Shown here: piece after piece, positions 46,235 through 54,771 of the stretch
How positions within the stretch are numbered: the first letter of the stretch is position 1
Layout of the letters: each line of letters opens with the position of its first letter
From: Corynebacterium confusum
GTDB lineage: Bacteria; Actinomycetota; Actinomycetes; Mycobacteriales; Mycobacteriaceae
Length of the DNA stretch: 64,000 bases
Assembly (NCBI RefSeq): GCF_030408715.1
Contig: NZ_CP047202.1
Span: 1-64,000, forward strand
Reading direction: 5' to 3'
The notes under the pieces: model-generated
The model's database searches: none
Seen by the model: only the letters and a program-made list of their open reading frames with translations
Told to the model about the DNA's origin: nothing
Position numbers and translations under genes: made by a program

Positions 46235-46387
46235 TTTCTGTAAATATAAGGCCTAGACCCCACTAGACACATGTAAAACAATGCTAGGAACGGCCCTATT
46301 TTACAGGCAACATGCCACCGCAAGTACGTGTAACAATAGGGTGTACCCCAGAGCGCGAATCAGCATGGACCTATAAAGCGACTATCC

Positions 46388-46754
46388 TATACCGGTCTGG
46401 CCACCGGCGGTGATCGCCCGATAGAGGTAGCATCACCTGCCGCCGACTCGGATATAGGTCTCATCGACCCGCCAGGAACTGGCCTGGCAGTCAGGTACCT
46501 GCCGGTACCACCGTGTTTGCTTGTCCAGCTCAGGGGCGTATTTCTGGACCCAGCGGTAGATCGTGGTGTGATCGACCGGCACGCCCCGCTGAAGTCATCA
46601 TTTCCTCCAGATCGCGGTAGCTCACCCCGTAGCGGCAGTACCACCGCACTGCCCATAGAATGATGTCACGGGGGAAATGACGACCGGAGAAGATACCCAT
46701 GGCTGTGACTATTTCACGTCACTCTTCCTACTGCCCCAACTGTGCAACAGCACC
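46388..46754 (-). pseudogene. IS6-family (IS26/IS1628-like) transposase remnant
   Basis: The end GGTGCTGTTGCACAGTTGGG (46754 leftwards) is a typical IS6-family terminus. ATG 46700 starts MGIFSGRHFPRDIILWAVRW, the usual N-terminus of the family; a frameshift follows near YRDLEEMMT, the frame resumes as HTTIYRWVQKYAPELDKQTRW and WRVDETYIRVGGR, then an in-frame TGA. The rest of the gene and the other end are missing. Confidence 0.85.
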
Positions 46755-46816
46755 AATAAACTGGCGCCCCGGTTATAAGTTGGGGCGCCAAGTCGATGTG
46801 CTCGAGTCGGGGGATG

Positions 46817-48376
46817 TTAGTGGCCGGTGCCAAGCCGGCCAGACAGGCGGTTCAGCCGGTCCTGACTGGGACCGTCGAGCCCGATAATGGACACGGTTTT
46901 GCCTCTGTCCTGGAACTTCTGCGTAATCGCGTCAAAGGTCGCGACCGTGGAGGCATCCCAGATCTCCGCCTCAGTGAGATCAATAGTGATATGACGGGCA
47001 GAATCGGTGTAATCAAAGCGATAAACCAGGTCATTGCTTGATGCCCAAAACAACTGGCCATGCACCCGGTAGGTACGAGTATCAATCTCGCCATCGCCGT
47101 CGCCGTCGATCTCGGAGACCTTTTCAATGGAAGCGATATGTGCCATCCGACGGGCGAACATGATCATCGCGGTGACCACACCCAGCACCACACCAATGGC
47201 CAGGTTGCTGGTGGCTAGGGTGGCAATAATCGTCACGGCCATAACAATGGTCTCAGAGACCGGCATGAGTTTAAGGGTGCGTGGATGCACCGAGTGCCAG
47301 TCGATGGTGCCGACCGAGACCATGATCATGATTGCCACCAGCGCAGCCATCGGGATCATGCCAACGATGTCGCCCAGTGCCAGGACCAGGACCAGCAGGA
47401 ACACACCGGCTAACAGGGTGGATAGGCGGGTACGTGCCCCGGATTCGCGGACGTTGATCATGGTTTGACCGATCATCGCGCAGCCGCCCATGCCGCCGAA
47501 GAAACCGGAGGCAATATTAGCCACCCCCTGTCCCCAGGATTCGCGAGTTTTATCGGAATGAGTGTCGGTGATGTCATCGACGAGCTTGGCGGTCATCAAC
47601 GATTCCATGAGACCGACCACGGCCATGGCCAGGGCATAAGGCGCGATGATCTGCAGGGTCTCCAACGTCCACGGCACGTTCGGAATAAACAGGGACGGTA
47701 AGGTCTCCGGCATCTTGCCCATGTCCGAGACCGTCGGGACAGTCAAACCGGCGGCAATGACCAAACCGGTGAGCACGATAATCGTGACCAGCGGGGCGGG
47801 GATCACACTGGTGAGCTTGGGGAAGAAAATCATGATCACCACACCCAAGCCGACGAGTGGGTAGACTATCCAAGGCACATCAATGAGGTGTTCGAGTTGG
47901 GCGGTGAAAATCATAATGCCCAGTGCATTGACGAAACCCAGCATCACCGATCGGGGGATAAAACGCTGAAGTTTCGCCACACCGAGGGCGCCGAGCACGA
48001 TTTGTAGGACACCGCCCAACAGGACGGTGGCGATGAAATAATCCATCCCGTAACCACGCGCCACAGGAGCAATGACTAGGGCAATAGCCCCGGTGGCGCC
48101 GGTGGTCATTGCCGGGCGGCCACCGGTAAAGGCGATCGCAATGGCCATGACTACCGAGGAAAACAGACCCATGGCTGGGTCAACACCGGCAAGGATGGAA
48201 AAGGCAATGGCCTCAGGGATCAGCGCCAGGGATACCGCCAGTCCGGCCAGAATCTCTATACGGATACGGGCGGGGGAAGAAAATGCGTAACGGAAGGATG
48301 CGATGATCCCGGTAGGGGCATCAGCGCCGTCTGGACTCAGGAGGGGGCGGGGGGCCGCCGTGCTAGTTTCAGTCAT
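46817..48376 (-). CDS. SulP-family anion transporter with STAS domain
   Basis: SulP proteins carry sulfate, bicarbonate or other anions across the membrane. The 519-residue protein has a membrane domain of 10-14 segments (about 30-400; PEAIAFSILAGVDPAMGLFSSV and GGRPAMTTGATGAIALV are typical) and a C-terminal cytoplasmic STAS domain (about 420-510; HITIDLTEAEIWDASTVATFD). It is divergent from a MerR-type regulator with an operator-like sequence between them, and flanked by IS6-family remnants. Substrate not determined. Confidence 0.92.
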   Translation of the reverse strand: MTETSTAAPRPLLSPDGADAPTGIIASFRYAFSSPARIRIEILAGLAVSLALIPEAIAFSILAGVDPAMGLFSSVVMAIAIAFTGGRPAMTTGATGAIALVIAPVARGYGMDYFIATVLLGGVLQIVLGALGVAKLQRFIPRSVMLGFVNALGIMIFTAQLEHLIDVPWIVYPLVGLGVVIMIFFPKLTSVIPAPLVTIIVLTGLVIAAGLTVPTVSDMGKMPETLPSLFIPNVPWTLETLQIIAPYALAMAVVGLMESLMTAKLVDDITDTHSDKTRESWGQGVANIASGFFGGMGGCAMIGQTMINVRESGARTRLSTLLAGVFLLVLVLALGDIVGMIPMAALVAIMIMVSVGTIDWHSVHPRTLKLMPVSETIVMAVTIIATLATSNLAIGVVLGVVTAMIMFARRMAHIASIEKVSEIDGDGDGEIDTRTYRVHGQLFWASSNDLVYRFDYTDSARHITIDLTEAEIWDASTVATFDAITQKFQDRGKTVSIIGLDGPSQDRLNRLSGRLGTGH

Positions 48377-48430
48377 AGATGTCCAATCTTTGAGGGGATA
48401 GGTAACTGGGCGAACGCCCGAAAGGAATCC

Positions 48431-48452
48431 AACCCTCTAGTAACTTTAGGTT
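48431..48452. promoter_or_regulatory. Candidate MerR operator
   Basis: ACCCTCTAGT A ACTTTAGGT (48432-48451) is an imperfect inverted repeat of the type bound by MerR regulators, in the 169-bp gap between the divergent SulP and MerR genes. Confidence 0.45.
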
Positions 48453-48545
48453 TGGTGATGGTGGTCATGGTAGCGGGAGTTTTACTCAACCGCCAACCCA
48501 GGCACAGGAACCCGTGGGCAACATCACCGTGAAGGAGAACAGGCA

Positions 48546-48950
48546 ATGCAAAACAGTAATTTCAAGATCGGCGAGGTCGTTGACCAGACTGGGTTGTCGA
48601 TTCCCACCTTGCGTTATTATGACAACGTCGGCCTGATTACCCCATCGGGGCGTAGCCCTGGTGGGTTCAGGCTTTATAGTGAGGCTGATGTACGTCGTGT
48701 TTTGCTGGTGCGACGGATGAAACCGCTGGGGTTTACTCTGGATCAGATGCGAGAATTCCTGGAAGCTGCGGAGATTCTTCATAGTTCAGATGGCGGGCAG
48801 GACAGTGATCCCGCACAGCAGGCACGGAGTAATGCCAAGGCCACCCTTGCCGACATTCGTGAGGAGACGCGCACCCGCTACGAAAAGCTACGCAAGCAAA
48901 TTGCCTACGCTGAGGAATTCCTCGATCTGGTCAACACCCTGGCACCCTAA
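48546..48950 (+). CDS. MerR-family transcriptional regulator
   Basis: The 134-residue protein has the N-terminal winged helix-turn-helix (FKIGEVVDQTGLSIPTLRYYDNVGLI, about 6-31; GFRLYSEADVRRVLLVRRMKPLGFTLDQM) and a C-terminal dimerisation coil (about 95-130). No metal-binding cysteines are seen, so the signal is probably not a heavy metal. It likely controls the divergent SulP gene. A Shine-Dalgarno AAGGAG lies at 48532-48537. Confidence 0.9.
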   Translation: MQNSNFKIGEVVDQTGLSIPTLRYYDNVGLITPSGRSPGGFRLYSEADVRRVLLVRRMKPLGFTLDQMREFLEAAEILHSSDGGQDSDPAQQARSNAKATLADIREETRTRYEKLRKQIAYAEEFLDLVNTLAP

Positions 48951-49170
48951 AGTGCCCCCATCCTTCGCAGGGAGAAAAAGACCATCCGATTGAATGCGCT
49001 CTGTCGAGTCGCGTTCCAGATGAAGTGGACGAACGCCCGCGGCCTCTCCGGAGTGGATGGCGATAGTGCAGAGGACTTCTGAAATCCGTGCAGACGACTC
49101 CTCAAAACGACACAGTCATCCAAGGTCACATAATCGAAAATTGTCACTTAACCCGTTATTTTACCTACGC
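48951..49170. other. Gene-free DNA after the MerR gene
   Basis: Only a short frame ending ...WTNARGLSGVDGDSAEDF (stop near 49082) is seen; it may be a remnant but I do not recognise it. Confidence 0.4.
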
Positions 49171-49338
49171 GGTGCTGTTGCAAAGTTGGGCCAGGGTCGA
49201 AAAGCCTACCCTCAAGACATTAGTTGTCCTTGCTCCGGGGTGCTTAAGCTGTCTCGAATATCCGGCTGACGATCACCGCGTCTGGGTTCGGGTGCCCGTA
49301 GGTAAACATCGTGCCCTGGCCCAACTTTGCAACAGCGC
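49171..49338. mobile_element. 168-bp MITE-like IS6-family derivative
   Basis: The ends form a 26-bp inverted repeat with one mismatch (GGTGCTGTTGCAAAGTTGGG at the left; GGCGCTGTTGCAAAGTTGGG reading inwards from the right). This is the IS6-family terminus, with no transposase gene between the ends. No flanking duplication is seen. Confidence 0.75.
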
Positions 49339-49367
49339 CGTCTAAAAGTATGTTCAGATCTCCTTGT

Positions 49368-49857
49368 TTAAGGATTGAAAACTGTAGTGTCTTGCTGTGG
49401 AGGCAGCAAGGTGGCGTATTGAGATGCCAAGTAAGTCCCGTCTTCCCACTTGGCTTTCAGCATCCTGGCGATACACATGACAGTGACATGGTGATCGCCT
49501 GCTCGGTGCAGAGATACCGCTTCTGATTGCGCACTGGCTCCGCTGACCCAAGTGTCCTCCACTAGCAGCACGTGCCGACCGGCGACTGCAGCAGGATCTA
49601 TCACTGAAAAACGATCTGGGCTTATTGTGTGGGACGCGCCGGTGTTATCACCTGAAGATTCTAAAGCCGCTGGTGTGAGACGATTTCGGATATATGACCG
49701 AGAGCAGAATTGAGGGCACTAGCAAGTGCCCCACGGTCGCGTCCGGGACTGCGGTTGGTAGAGGGGACGTGAGTTATCACTTCTACCGGACTGACTGCTT
49801 GAGCAAGAGTTGGAAGATTATCTCGTAACGTGGTGTACCCTAACCGACTTAACTCAG
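49368..49857 (-). pseudogene. ComF-like phosphoribosyltransferase, truncated and frameshifted
   Basis: The 3' part (49368-49604 and further upstream in the same frame) encodes a PRPP-binding signature, HVLLVEDTWVSGASAQSEAV. The 5' part is in another frame (VITHVPSTNRSPGRDRGALA, ending near HISEIVSHQRL), so a frameshift lies near 49670-49690. The N-terminal third is missing; homology starts abruptly near 49855. Such genes occur in accessory DNA of corynebacteria; this one is dead. Confidence 0.75.
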
Positions 49858-50150
49858 TGTCCTAAATTGTTCATGACACGTGCAGTTTTATCAATCATGA
49901 CCGCAACTTCGTGTTGCTCGTAAACATTTTGCATATTCCGGCCAAGGCTGACGTCTATCCACCCATTTGTGGCATGTTCTGACTTTGTCTCCGTTGCAGC
50001 TATGGCATCAATGATATTGCTTTGGTCTTTCCAACGGGCATCATTCAAAATGTAGACCACGGCCTTGTCCCAGGCCTGCTCAAAGCTTGGCTCCCTACCG
50101 TAGAAGAACGTTGTCTTTAAAGTCGGCGAATATACGCGAAATTCAAACAT
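49854..50150 (-). CDS. Small hypothetical protein
   Basis: A 98-residue acidic protein (MFEFRVYSPTLKTTFFYGRE...), soluble, no known domain. ATG 50150 follows TACAAT (minus strand, about 7 bp upstream), which would give a nearly leaderless mRNA. The palindrome GGGGTGTACCCC (50169-50180) lies just upstream of that -10 box and could be its operator. Confidence 0.55.
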   Translation of the reverse strand: MFEFRVYSPTLKTTFFYGREPSFEQAWDKAVVYILNDARWKDQSNIIDAIAATETKSEHATNGWIDVSLGRNMQNVYEQHEVAVMIDKTARVMNNLGH

Positions 50151-50168
50151 GTACCTTATTGTAAAAGT

Positions 50169-50180
50169 GGGGTGTACCCC
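50169..50180. promoter_or_regulatory. GGGGTGTACCCC palindrome
   Basis: A near-perfect 12-bp palindrome at a promoter position for the 98-residue gene. An 11-bp match, GGGTGTACCCC, occurs at 46339-46349 in the gap next to the IS6-family remnant. Confidence 0.35.
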
Positions 50181-50204
50181 AAAAAGACACACCTGATTAA
50201 AGAC

Positions 50205-50600
50205 CCACCCCGGCATCGATATAAATCCCCCATGCAGCCAGGGAAAACAACCAAGTGGAACAAAAAGTGCAAGAGGTGTGGGATCGCCCATGCGCCTAGG
50301 GGGGGCAACCTCTTCCTGAGCAGCGAAAAAGCTGATCAAGACGCCCCAAAAAGTTCAAGTAGGCGAGACATCCCTCGCGGGATGACGCTGAGATACAGCC
50401 GAAACTGCACTCTGCACGCTTCCAAGCAAAACCGTCTCCCCGGGCCCATGCCCGGAAATTCAGTAATGCAATCCACGTGCGGTTTTAACGTCTGCTTCCG
50501 TCCGGAGCCGACGGCCCCCTCTACGGGGAGACGCTCGCCACCCTAACAGGACCCTGCGCCCCTGTGAACCACCGTTACCCAGTTCGAATTTAAGTTCGAC
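50205..50600 (+). ncRNA. Structured RNA upstream of tnpB, group I intron-like (candidate IStron)
   Basis: About 480 bp without a gene precede tnpB and fold extensively. In group I intron order: CAGG (50239-50242) with CCTG (50315-50318) as P4; AAGAGGT (50271-50277) with ACCTCTT (50308-50314) as P5; CAGC-GAAAAA-GCTG (50321-50334) as P6; GTTCAA (50353-50358) at the R position; CATCCC-TCGC-GGGATG (50369-50384) as P8; GAGATACAGCC (50390-50400) at the S position (canonical AAGATATAGTCC). Only three P7 pairs (GGC/GCC) are clear. CCGGGC-CCAT-GCCCGG (50440-50455) would lie in the P9 region. Group I introns joined to tnpB elements are known as IStrons. Confidence 0.45.
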
Positions 50601-50666
50601 GCTATCGGAGGGTGTCCACCCCAGTAGTTATCCTGCTCGTCCACTCACCACGAAAGGGCAACAAGG

Positions 50667-52222
50667 ATGACCAATTCACCACAAGCTAAAAAATCCTCAC
50701 CCAACACCAATCATGACCACGAAGGCTTCGTGTTTCGGCTCATTCCCACCCCTCAGCAAGAAGCCCTGTTTGAGGAGATGACACGGGCAGCACACTGGGG
50801 GTTCAACGCATTCACCGAAGCCTGGCAGAAGTACGACGAAAACTACCGGGCAAGAAAAGATCAGCTCCTGGCTGCCGGCGTGAACGCCAGCAGCGTGAAC
50901 AAGCTGATCAAAAAAGAGGCCGAAACCAACCCAGCACTAAAAAACCGCACCGTTTTTCATTTGAGACAGATGTTTTAACTCCCGAAATCCGGCGTCACCG
51001 GGAGGCAGCAAAACTGCTGTGGCAACGAGACCACGGGAAACGATGGTCACCTCAACACCAAGAACGGCTTGATGCTGTCTGGAGTCCCGATACCAAGGGC
51101 GCCCGCCCCTTTCTCCATCTCGTCAACCGTCGCTGCCCCGTCAGTGGAATCAAAAACGCAGCCGAGGCCATGAAAAACTACTACGCCAGTAAAACTGGTC
51201 GAAGAAAAGGCCGGGCTATGGGAAAACCCCAGCGCAAGACCCACCGATCTCGGAAATCAGTCACCATTCACCCAGACAGCAGAATGGGGCCAAAAGGCTG
51301 CCCTCCACCCCGAGGGCAGCCCCAGATCACCGGGTACAAGCATCTATACCTGGCCAATCTTTTCTCGCATGCCTCCAAGCCGGATAAAAAAGACCGGATA
51401 TTGCGCGTACGCGTCCATGGCTCCACCAGACGGTTGGTCAAAGCTCTGCAGAACCACCCTGACGCCAAAATCAGCAATTTTACGATCTCCCAAAAAGGCG
51501 GCTACTGGTACGTCGCTGTGATGGTTAAGTCAGCTCAACGCCAACCATCGCTAACCCGACGGCAAAAACAAGCAGACACCCTGGGCATCGATATCGGCAT
51601 CCACAACTACCTATCGCTCTCGGATGGCTCCACAGTCATCCAGCTTCCACCACTGCTCCAGCGCAACATCAAACGATCGAAAAACCTACGTAAAAAGCTG
51701 GCCCGGAGCCAAAAGGGATCCAACCGCCGTCGAAAGCTCATCGCCACGATCAAACGCGTCGACCACGAGCTGAAGTTGCAGCGCGATGGGTTTGTTCATC
51801 AGATCACCGCCGAACTGGCCCGCAACTATGCCCTGATCGGCATCGAAGACCTCAATGTTAAAGGCATGACTCGTTCAGCCAGGGGAACCGTAGACGCACC
51901 GGGAACAAACGTGAGGGCGAAATCATCCCTCAACCGCCGAATGCTTGAGGGGATCCCTGGCGAGTTTCGTCGCCAGCTGGAGTACAAAACCAAGCGCACC
52001 GGCGCTGCTCTAGAGGTCATCGACCGGTTTTACCCATCCTCCAAAACCTGCTCGAGGTGTGGTTGGAAAAACGAGAATCTTTCCCTGAGTAACCGTCAAT
52101 TCACATGTCTAGAATGCGGCCTATCACTCGACCGGGACCACAACGCCGCATTGAACATCGCAGCTGAGGCCGAAAGGAAACACCTGAAAGACACTAAGTC
52201 ACCCAAACCCAGCCACGACTAA
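50667..52222 (+). pseudogene. TnpB-family RNA-guided nuclease gene with a single frameshift
   Basis: Frame 1 (50667-50978) ends in ...NRTVFHLRQMF. The frame that continues homology (FETDVLTPEIRRHREAAKLLWQRD...) reads through to 52222. One extra T in the T5 run at 50954-50958 would join them into a 518-residue protein. The C-terminal part has the RuvC-like nuclease: Asp in GIDIGIHNYLSL, Glu in LIGIEDLNVKGM, the zinc ribbon CSRCG...CLECG and Asp in LDRDHNAALNI. No transposase gene (tnpA) is adjacent. It may be a true frameshift, a programmed one, or a homopolymer sequencing error. Confidence 0.85.
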
Positions 52223-52335
52223 CCAGACCCAAAACGTAGCGGCAACGGGGCTTCTTCCCCTCTTAACCCCGAGCTGGGACCCCACCCTCGCGGTCGCTAC
52301 AGCCCCACAAGATGGGGCCAACGAGTCGAGAATCC
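52223..52335 (+). ncRNA. Candidate omega RNA scaffold / right end of the tnpB element
   Basis: Directly after the tnpB stop, the DNA can fold into a large stem (GTAGCG 52236-52241 with CGCTAC 52295-52300, inner GGGG/CCCC stems) and a terminal hairpin GCCCCA-CAAGA-TGGGGC (52302-52318), followed by CAACGAGTCGAGAATCC. TnpB guide RNAs come from this position and end at the element border, so sequence from about 52336 would be the guide. Confidence 0.45.
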
Positions 52336-52454
52336 TATACCAACCCCTGCACGTTCTTGGCTGCGGTGATGTGCTCTGCCCATGGTCTGTCCTGGCAGAC
52401 CCGGGCAAGGTTTCCGACGCTAACCTACGAGCACAGCCTCATCACCCGCGATAG

Positions 52455-53153
52455 TTACCCCCATACCTTGGGCGACGGTCTGTCGTCCCGCACTTCGGGA
52501 AGTCTGGAGTTAGCGACTATCCACTCCGCCGCAGAGGGATCAATCCAGGTAGACAGCTTCTCTATAGCCTGCTGCGCTCGATCGAGGTTATCGTTTTCGT
52601 CCTGCAGGTCCTTTTTGATAATCGGCTCATGATGGGCGCACCGGTTACGCAGGTTGTAGACCACACCAACTTCACTTCTGAACTCGTCAAGGCTGGGAAC
52701 AAGGACATCAGGCTTGCTTCCGCCAGTGGCAGGTGCCTGTGTGCCGACCAAATCTTTACGAACCAGCGGCCAGAGAGTAGAGGCGTAGGTTTTGGTGAAC
52801 AGGTAGGCCCAGAAATCGAAGCTGAGTTCAGCGATAACCCGCCCCGGCGGTGGGGCTTGCTCTCTTCGTGTGCAGGCACGGCGTTCTGCTTTTTTAATGG
52901 CTCTCTCGGCCGGTTTTTCGAAGGGGATGGCCGGGTGGGTGTACCACCTGGGTCCGTAGCGCGGAGCGACGGCGGCGTCTACGCAGTTTCGTAGCAGCAC
53001 CTCGACATGTTGGAGGTCCTCCAGGAAGGCCTTGGTGACGCGCGTGTTCCAGAGGTAGAGGGATTCAGGATCTGGGTGGTGGGCATAGGTGCTCATCCGC
53101 GCAGGTGAGAACCACTTGTCAAGATTGATCGTCAGATTTTCGTTGGAATTCAT
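52455..53153 (-). CDS. Abi-family (abortive infection, HEPN) protein
   Basis: The 232-residue protein matches the Abi_2/AbiD-AbiF group: N-terminal WFSPARMSTYAHHP, RVTKAFLEDLQHVEVLLRN near 36-55, and the HEPN RNase motif Rx4-6H in VYNLRNRCAHHEPII near 185. The family aborts phage infection, probably by cutting RNA. The gene is alone, about 120 bp from the end of the tnpB element and beside the IS1249-type element, so it was carried in with mobile DNA. Its own regulation is not visible. Confidence 0.82.
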   Translation of the reverse strand: MNSNENLTINLDKWFSPARMSTYAHHPDPESLYLWNTRVTKAFLEDLQHVEVLLRNCVDAAVAPRYGPRWYTHPAIPFEKPAERAIKKAERRACTRREQAPPPGRVIAELSFDFWAYLFTKTYASTLWPLVRKDLVGTQAPATGGSKPDVLVPSLDEFRSEVGVVYNLRNRCAHHEPIIKKDLQDENDNLDRAQQAIEKLSTWIDPSAAEWIVANSRLPEVRDDRPSPKVWG

Positions 53154-53272
53154 GGGGACAAATGTTACGATTTTCTATGAAAGCCTCGGAGCGATCCCTG
53201 CGTTTTAGATGCATATCACCGGGGTTACTGATTTTTTGGGGGAGGCTCGGGCGCATAACGGCAGGCCAATGC

Positions 53273-54652
53273 GGGTTAAGTAAAGAAAAGTGTGTCTTTT
53301 CCGGGCGTGTTGCGGTTATTTGATCCAGCCTTTTTGGATGCCGAGGTTGTGTTGGTAGCTGGTGTCGATGGCGGTGTCGTATTCTGCTGGTGCACCGATG
53401 TCATTGGTAGTGGCTGTGGTGTTGTGGGTGATCAGGTCTGTTGCTGTGGAAAGTGCGTCTTGACCCCATCGTTGGTCCCTGGCGATCTTGACCGGATCGT
53501 CAGGGACTTCTGTATGTAGATACAGCCACCAATCCATCACTGTGCGTTGATGCGGTAGTGATAGTCCGCGGTGTCTGCGGGCTAGTTCTTTTATGGGGGC
53601 GTTGATGCCACCTTCGAGGCTGTTTGTTGTTGCTGCAAGGTTGTCGGGGTCGATGGTTGTTGGTGGGGGTTGCAGGTAGGTAAACAGCAGGTCTCTGCGG
53701 TGCAGAGATAGCAATGATTGATAGGCCGCTCGGACGCGTTGGTGGGTGTAGACCTTGGTGTAGGCGCCGGTAGCAGGGTCTTTGATGGTGGTTTTCTCGT
53801 TCATCCATTCCCGGTAGGTGTGGTCGAATTCGTGCAGGTGGGCGACCCATGTGGATGCTTGGTCAAGGTCGGTGATGCGAGTGAGTTTCAGGGCTAGGCG
53901 GTAGAGGGTTTTGCCGGCATCGGTGCGGGGGTTGCTGGTGGTGTGGCGGCGGACTGTTCGTTGGGCGTGGACGAGGCAGCGTTGGATGCGTGTTGTTGGC
54001 CAGCAGTGGTGGATGGCTGATTGGGCACCTTGTCCGCCGTCTGTGACTGCGATTAGTGGTGCGGCAATGGGGCGTAGGAGTTCGGTGTAGGCGGCGGTGG
54101 TTTCGTGTCTGGCCCAGGTCCAGTTGATGACGTGGGTTTTACTGGCTGCGATCAGGAGGCATCCGGACTTTAGATAGGTCGCGTCGAGGAAGATTTGGTC
54201 ATGGATGCGGAATGAGTCGATGGTGGGTGTGGGGATGATCCACCAGCACCATCGGAATCGGTGGTGCATGGTTTGCCTGGTTACGCCATGGTGTGCGGCG
54301 AAGGTGGTTAGAGATTGGGTGCCGGTGGCCCATTGGATGAACAAAGCCATGGTGGCGGTATTTTTGTTGTGGGTTTGGGTGTTGCGGGTAAAGGAGTGTC
54401 CGCAGTGGGTGCAGCGCCAACGGGTGGTTGATTTGCTGGTGGTGCCGTTTTTCTTTGTGTTGTTGCCGCATAGTGGGCAGCTGGGGCGGTTGGTGGTCAT
54501 CCTTTAATCCAACCGGTGTGCGGTTAGCACAAATGTGGCCGGAGGTGCGGGATGGTGTGGGTAATAGCTTTCGGGGAGCTATTCTTTGGTGATTTGTGGT
54601 GTGTGGTCTGGGGTTATGGTGGCATGCGGACACACTTTTCTTTACTTAACCC
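53273..54652 (-). mobile_element. IS1249-type insertion sequence (1380 bp)
   Basis: A perfect 24-bp terminal inverted repeat starts GGGTTAAGTAAAGAAAAGTG (53273-53296 and 54629-54652). It encloses one intact transposase gene. The flanking 8-bp sequences differ, so no target duplication is left; a deletion or recombination may have occurred next to it. Confidence 0.88.
53316..54500 (-). CDS. IS1249-family transposase
   Basis: A 394-residue transposase with an N-terminal zinc ribbon (CPLCG...CTHCG), a helix-turn-helix (TFAAHHGVTRQTMHHRF), and a mutator-like DDE core: Asp in FLDATYLKSG, Asp in AVTDGGQGAQSA, Glu in TTNSLEGGINAPIKEL. This type was first described in Corynebacterium. The frame is intact. 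Confidence 0.9.
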   Translation of the reverse strand: MTTNRPSCPLCGNNTKKNGTTSKSTTRWRCTHCGHSFTRNTQTHNKNTATMALFIQWATGTQSLTTFAAHHGVTRQTMHHRFRWCWWIIPTPTIDSFRIHDQIFLDATYLKSGCLLIAASKTHVINWTWARHETTAAYTELLRPIAAPLIAVTDGGQGAQSAIHHCWPTTRIQRCLVHAQRTVRRHTTSNPRTDAGKTLYRLALKLTRITDLDQASTWVAHLHEFDHTYREWMNEKTTIKDPATGAYTKVYTHQRVRAAYQSLLSLHRRDLLFTYLQPPPTTIDPDNLAATTNSLEGGINAPIKELARRHRGLSLPHQRTVMDWWLYLHTEVPDDPVKIARDQRWGQDALSTATDLITHNTTATTNDIGAPAEYDTAIDTSYQHNLGIQKGWIK

Positions 54653-54666
54653 TCAAAAGCTGCATA

Positions 54667-54685
54667 TTAGGTTATGCTAAGTTAA
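54667..54685. promoter_or_regulatory. DtxR-type iron box upstream of mbtH
   Basis: TTAGGTTATGCTAAGTTAA matches 15 of 19 positions of the DtxR consensus TTAGGTTAGCCTAACCTAA. It lies about 85 bp before mbtH and predicts repression in iron-replete cells. Confidence 0.75.
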
Positions 54686-54771
54686 TTCACGCTTGCTGCA
54701 CTTGTGCCACCACTTTGGCCAACGCAGCCCATAAACCCGTTATTTCCGCATCATGAGACAAGGAGCGCGTG

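Noticed and set aside
35958..54652. Integrative element using tRNA-Leu as attachment site
   Set aside because: I found no repeat of the tRNA 3' end at the far side and no tyrosine integrase gene. The accessory block looks built from IS elements and a serine recombinase.
53265..54660. Target duplication of the IS1249-type element
   Set aside because: The 8-bp flanks (GCCAATGC and TCAAAAGC) do not match.
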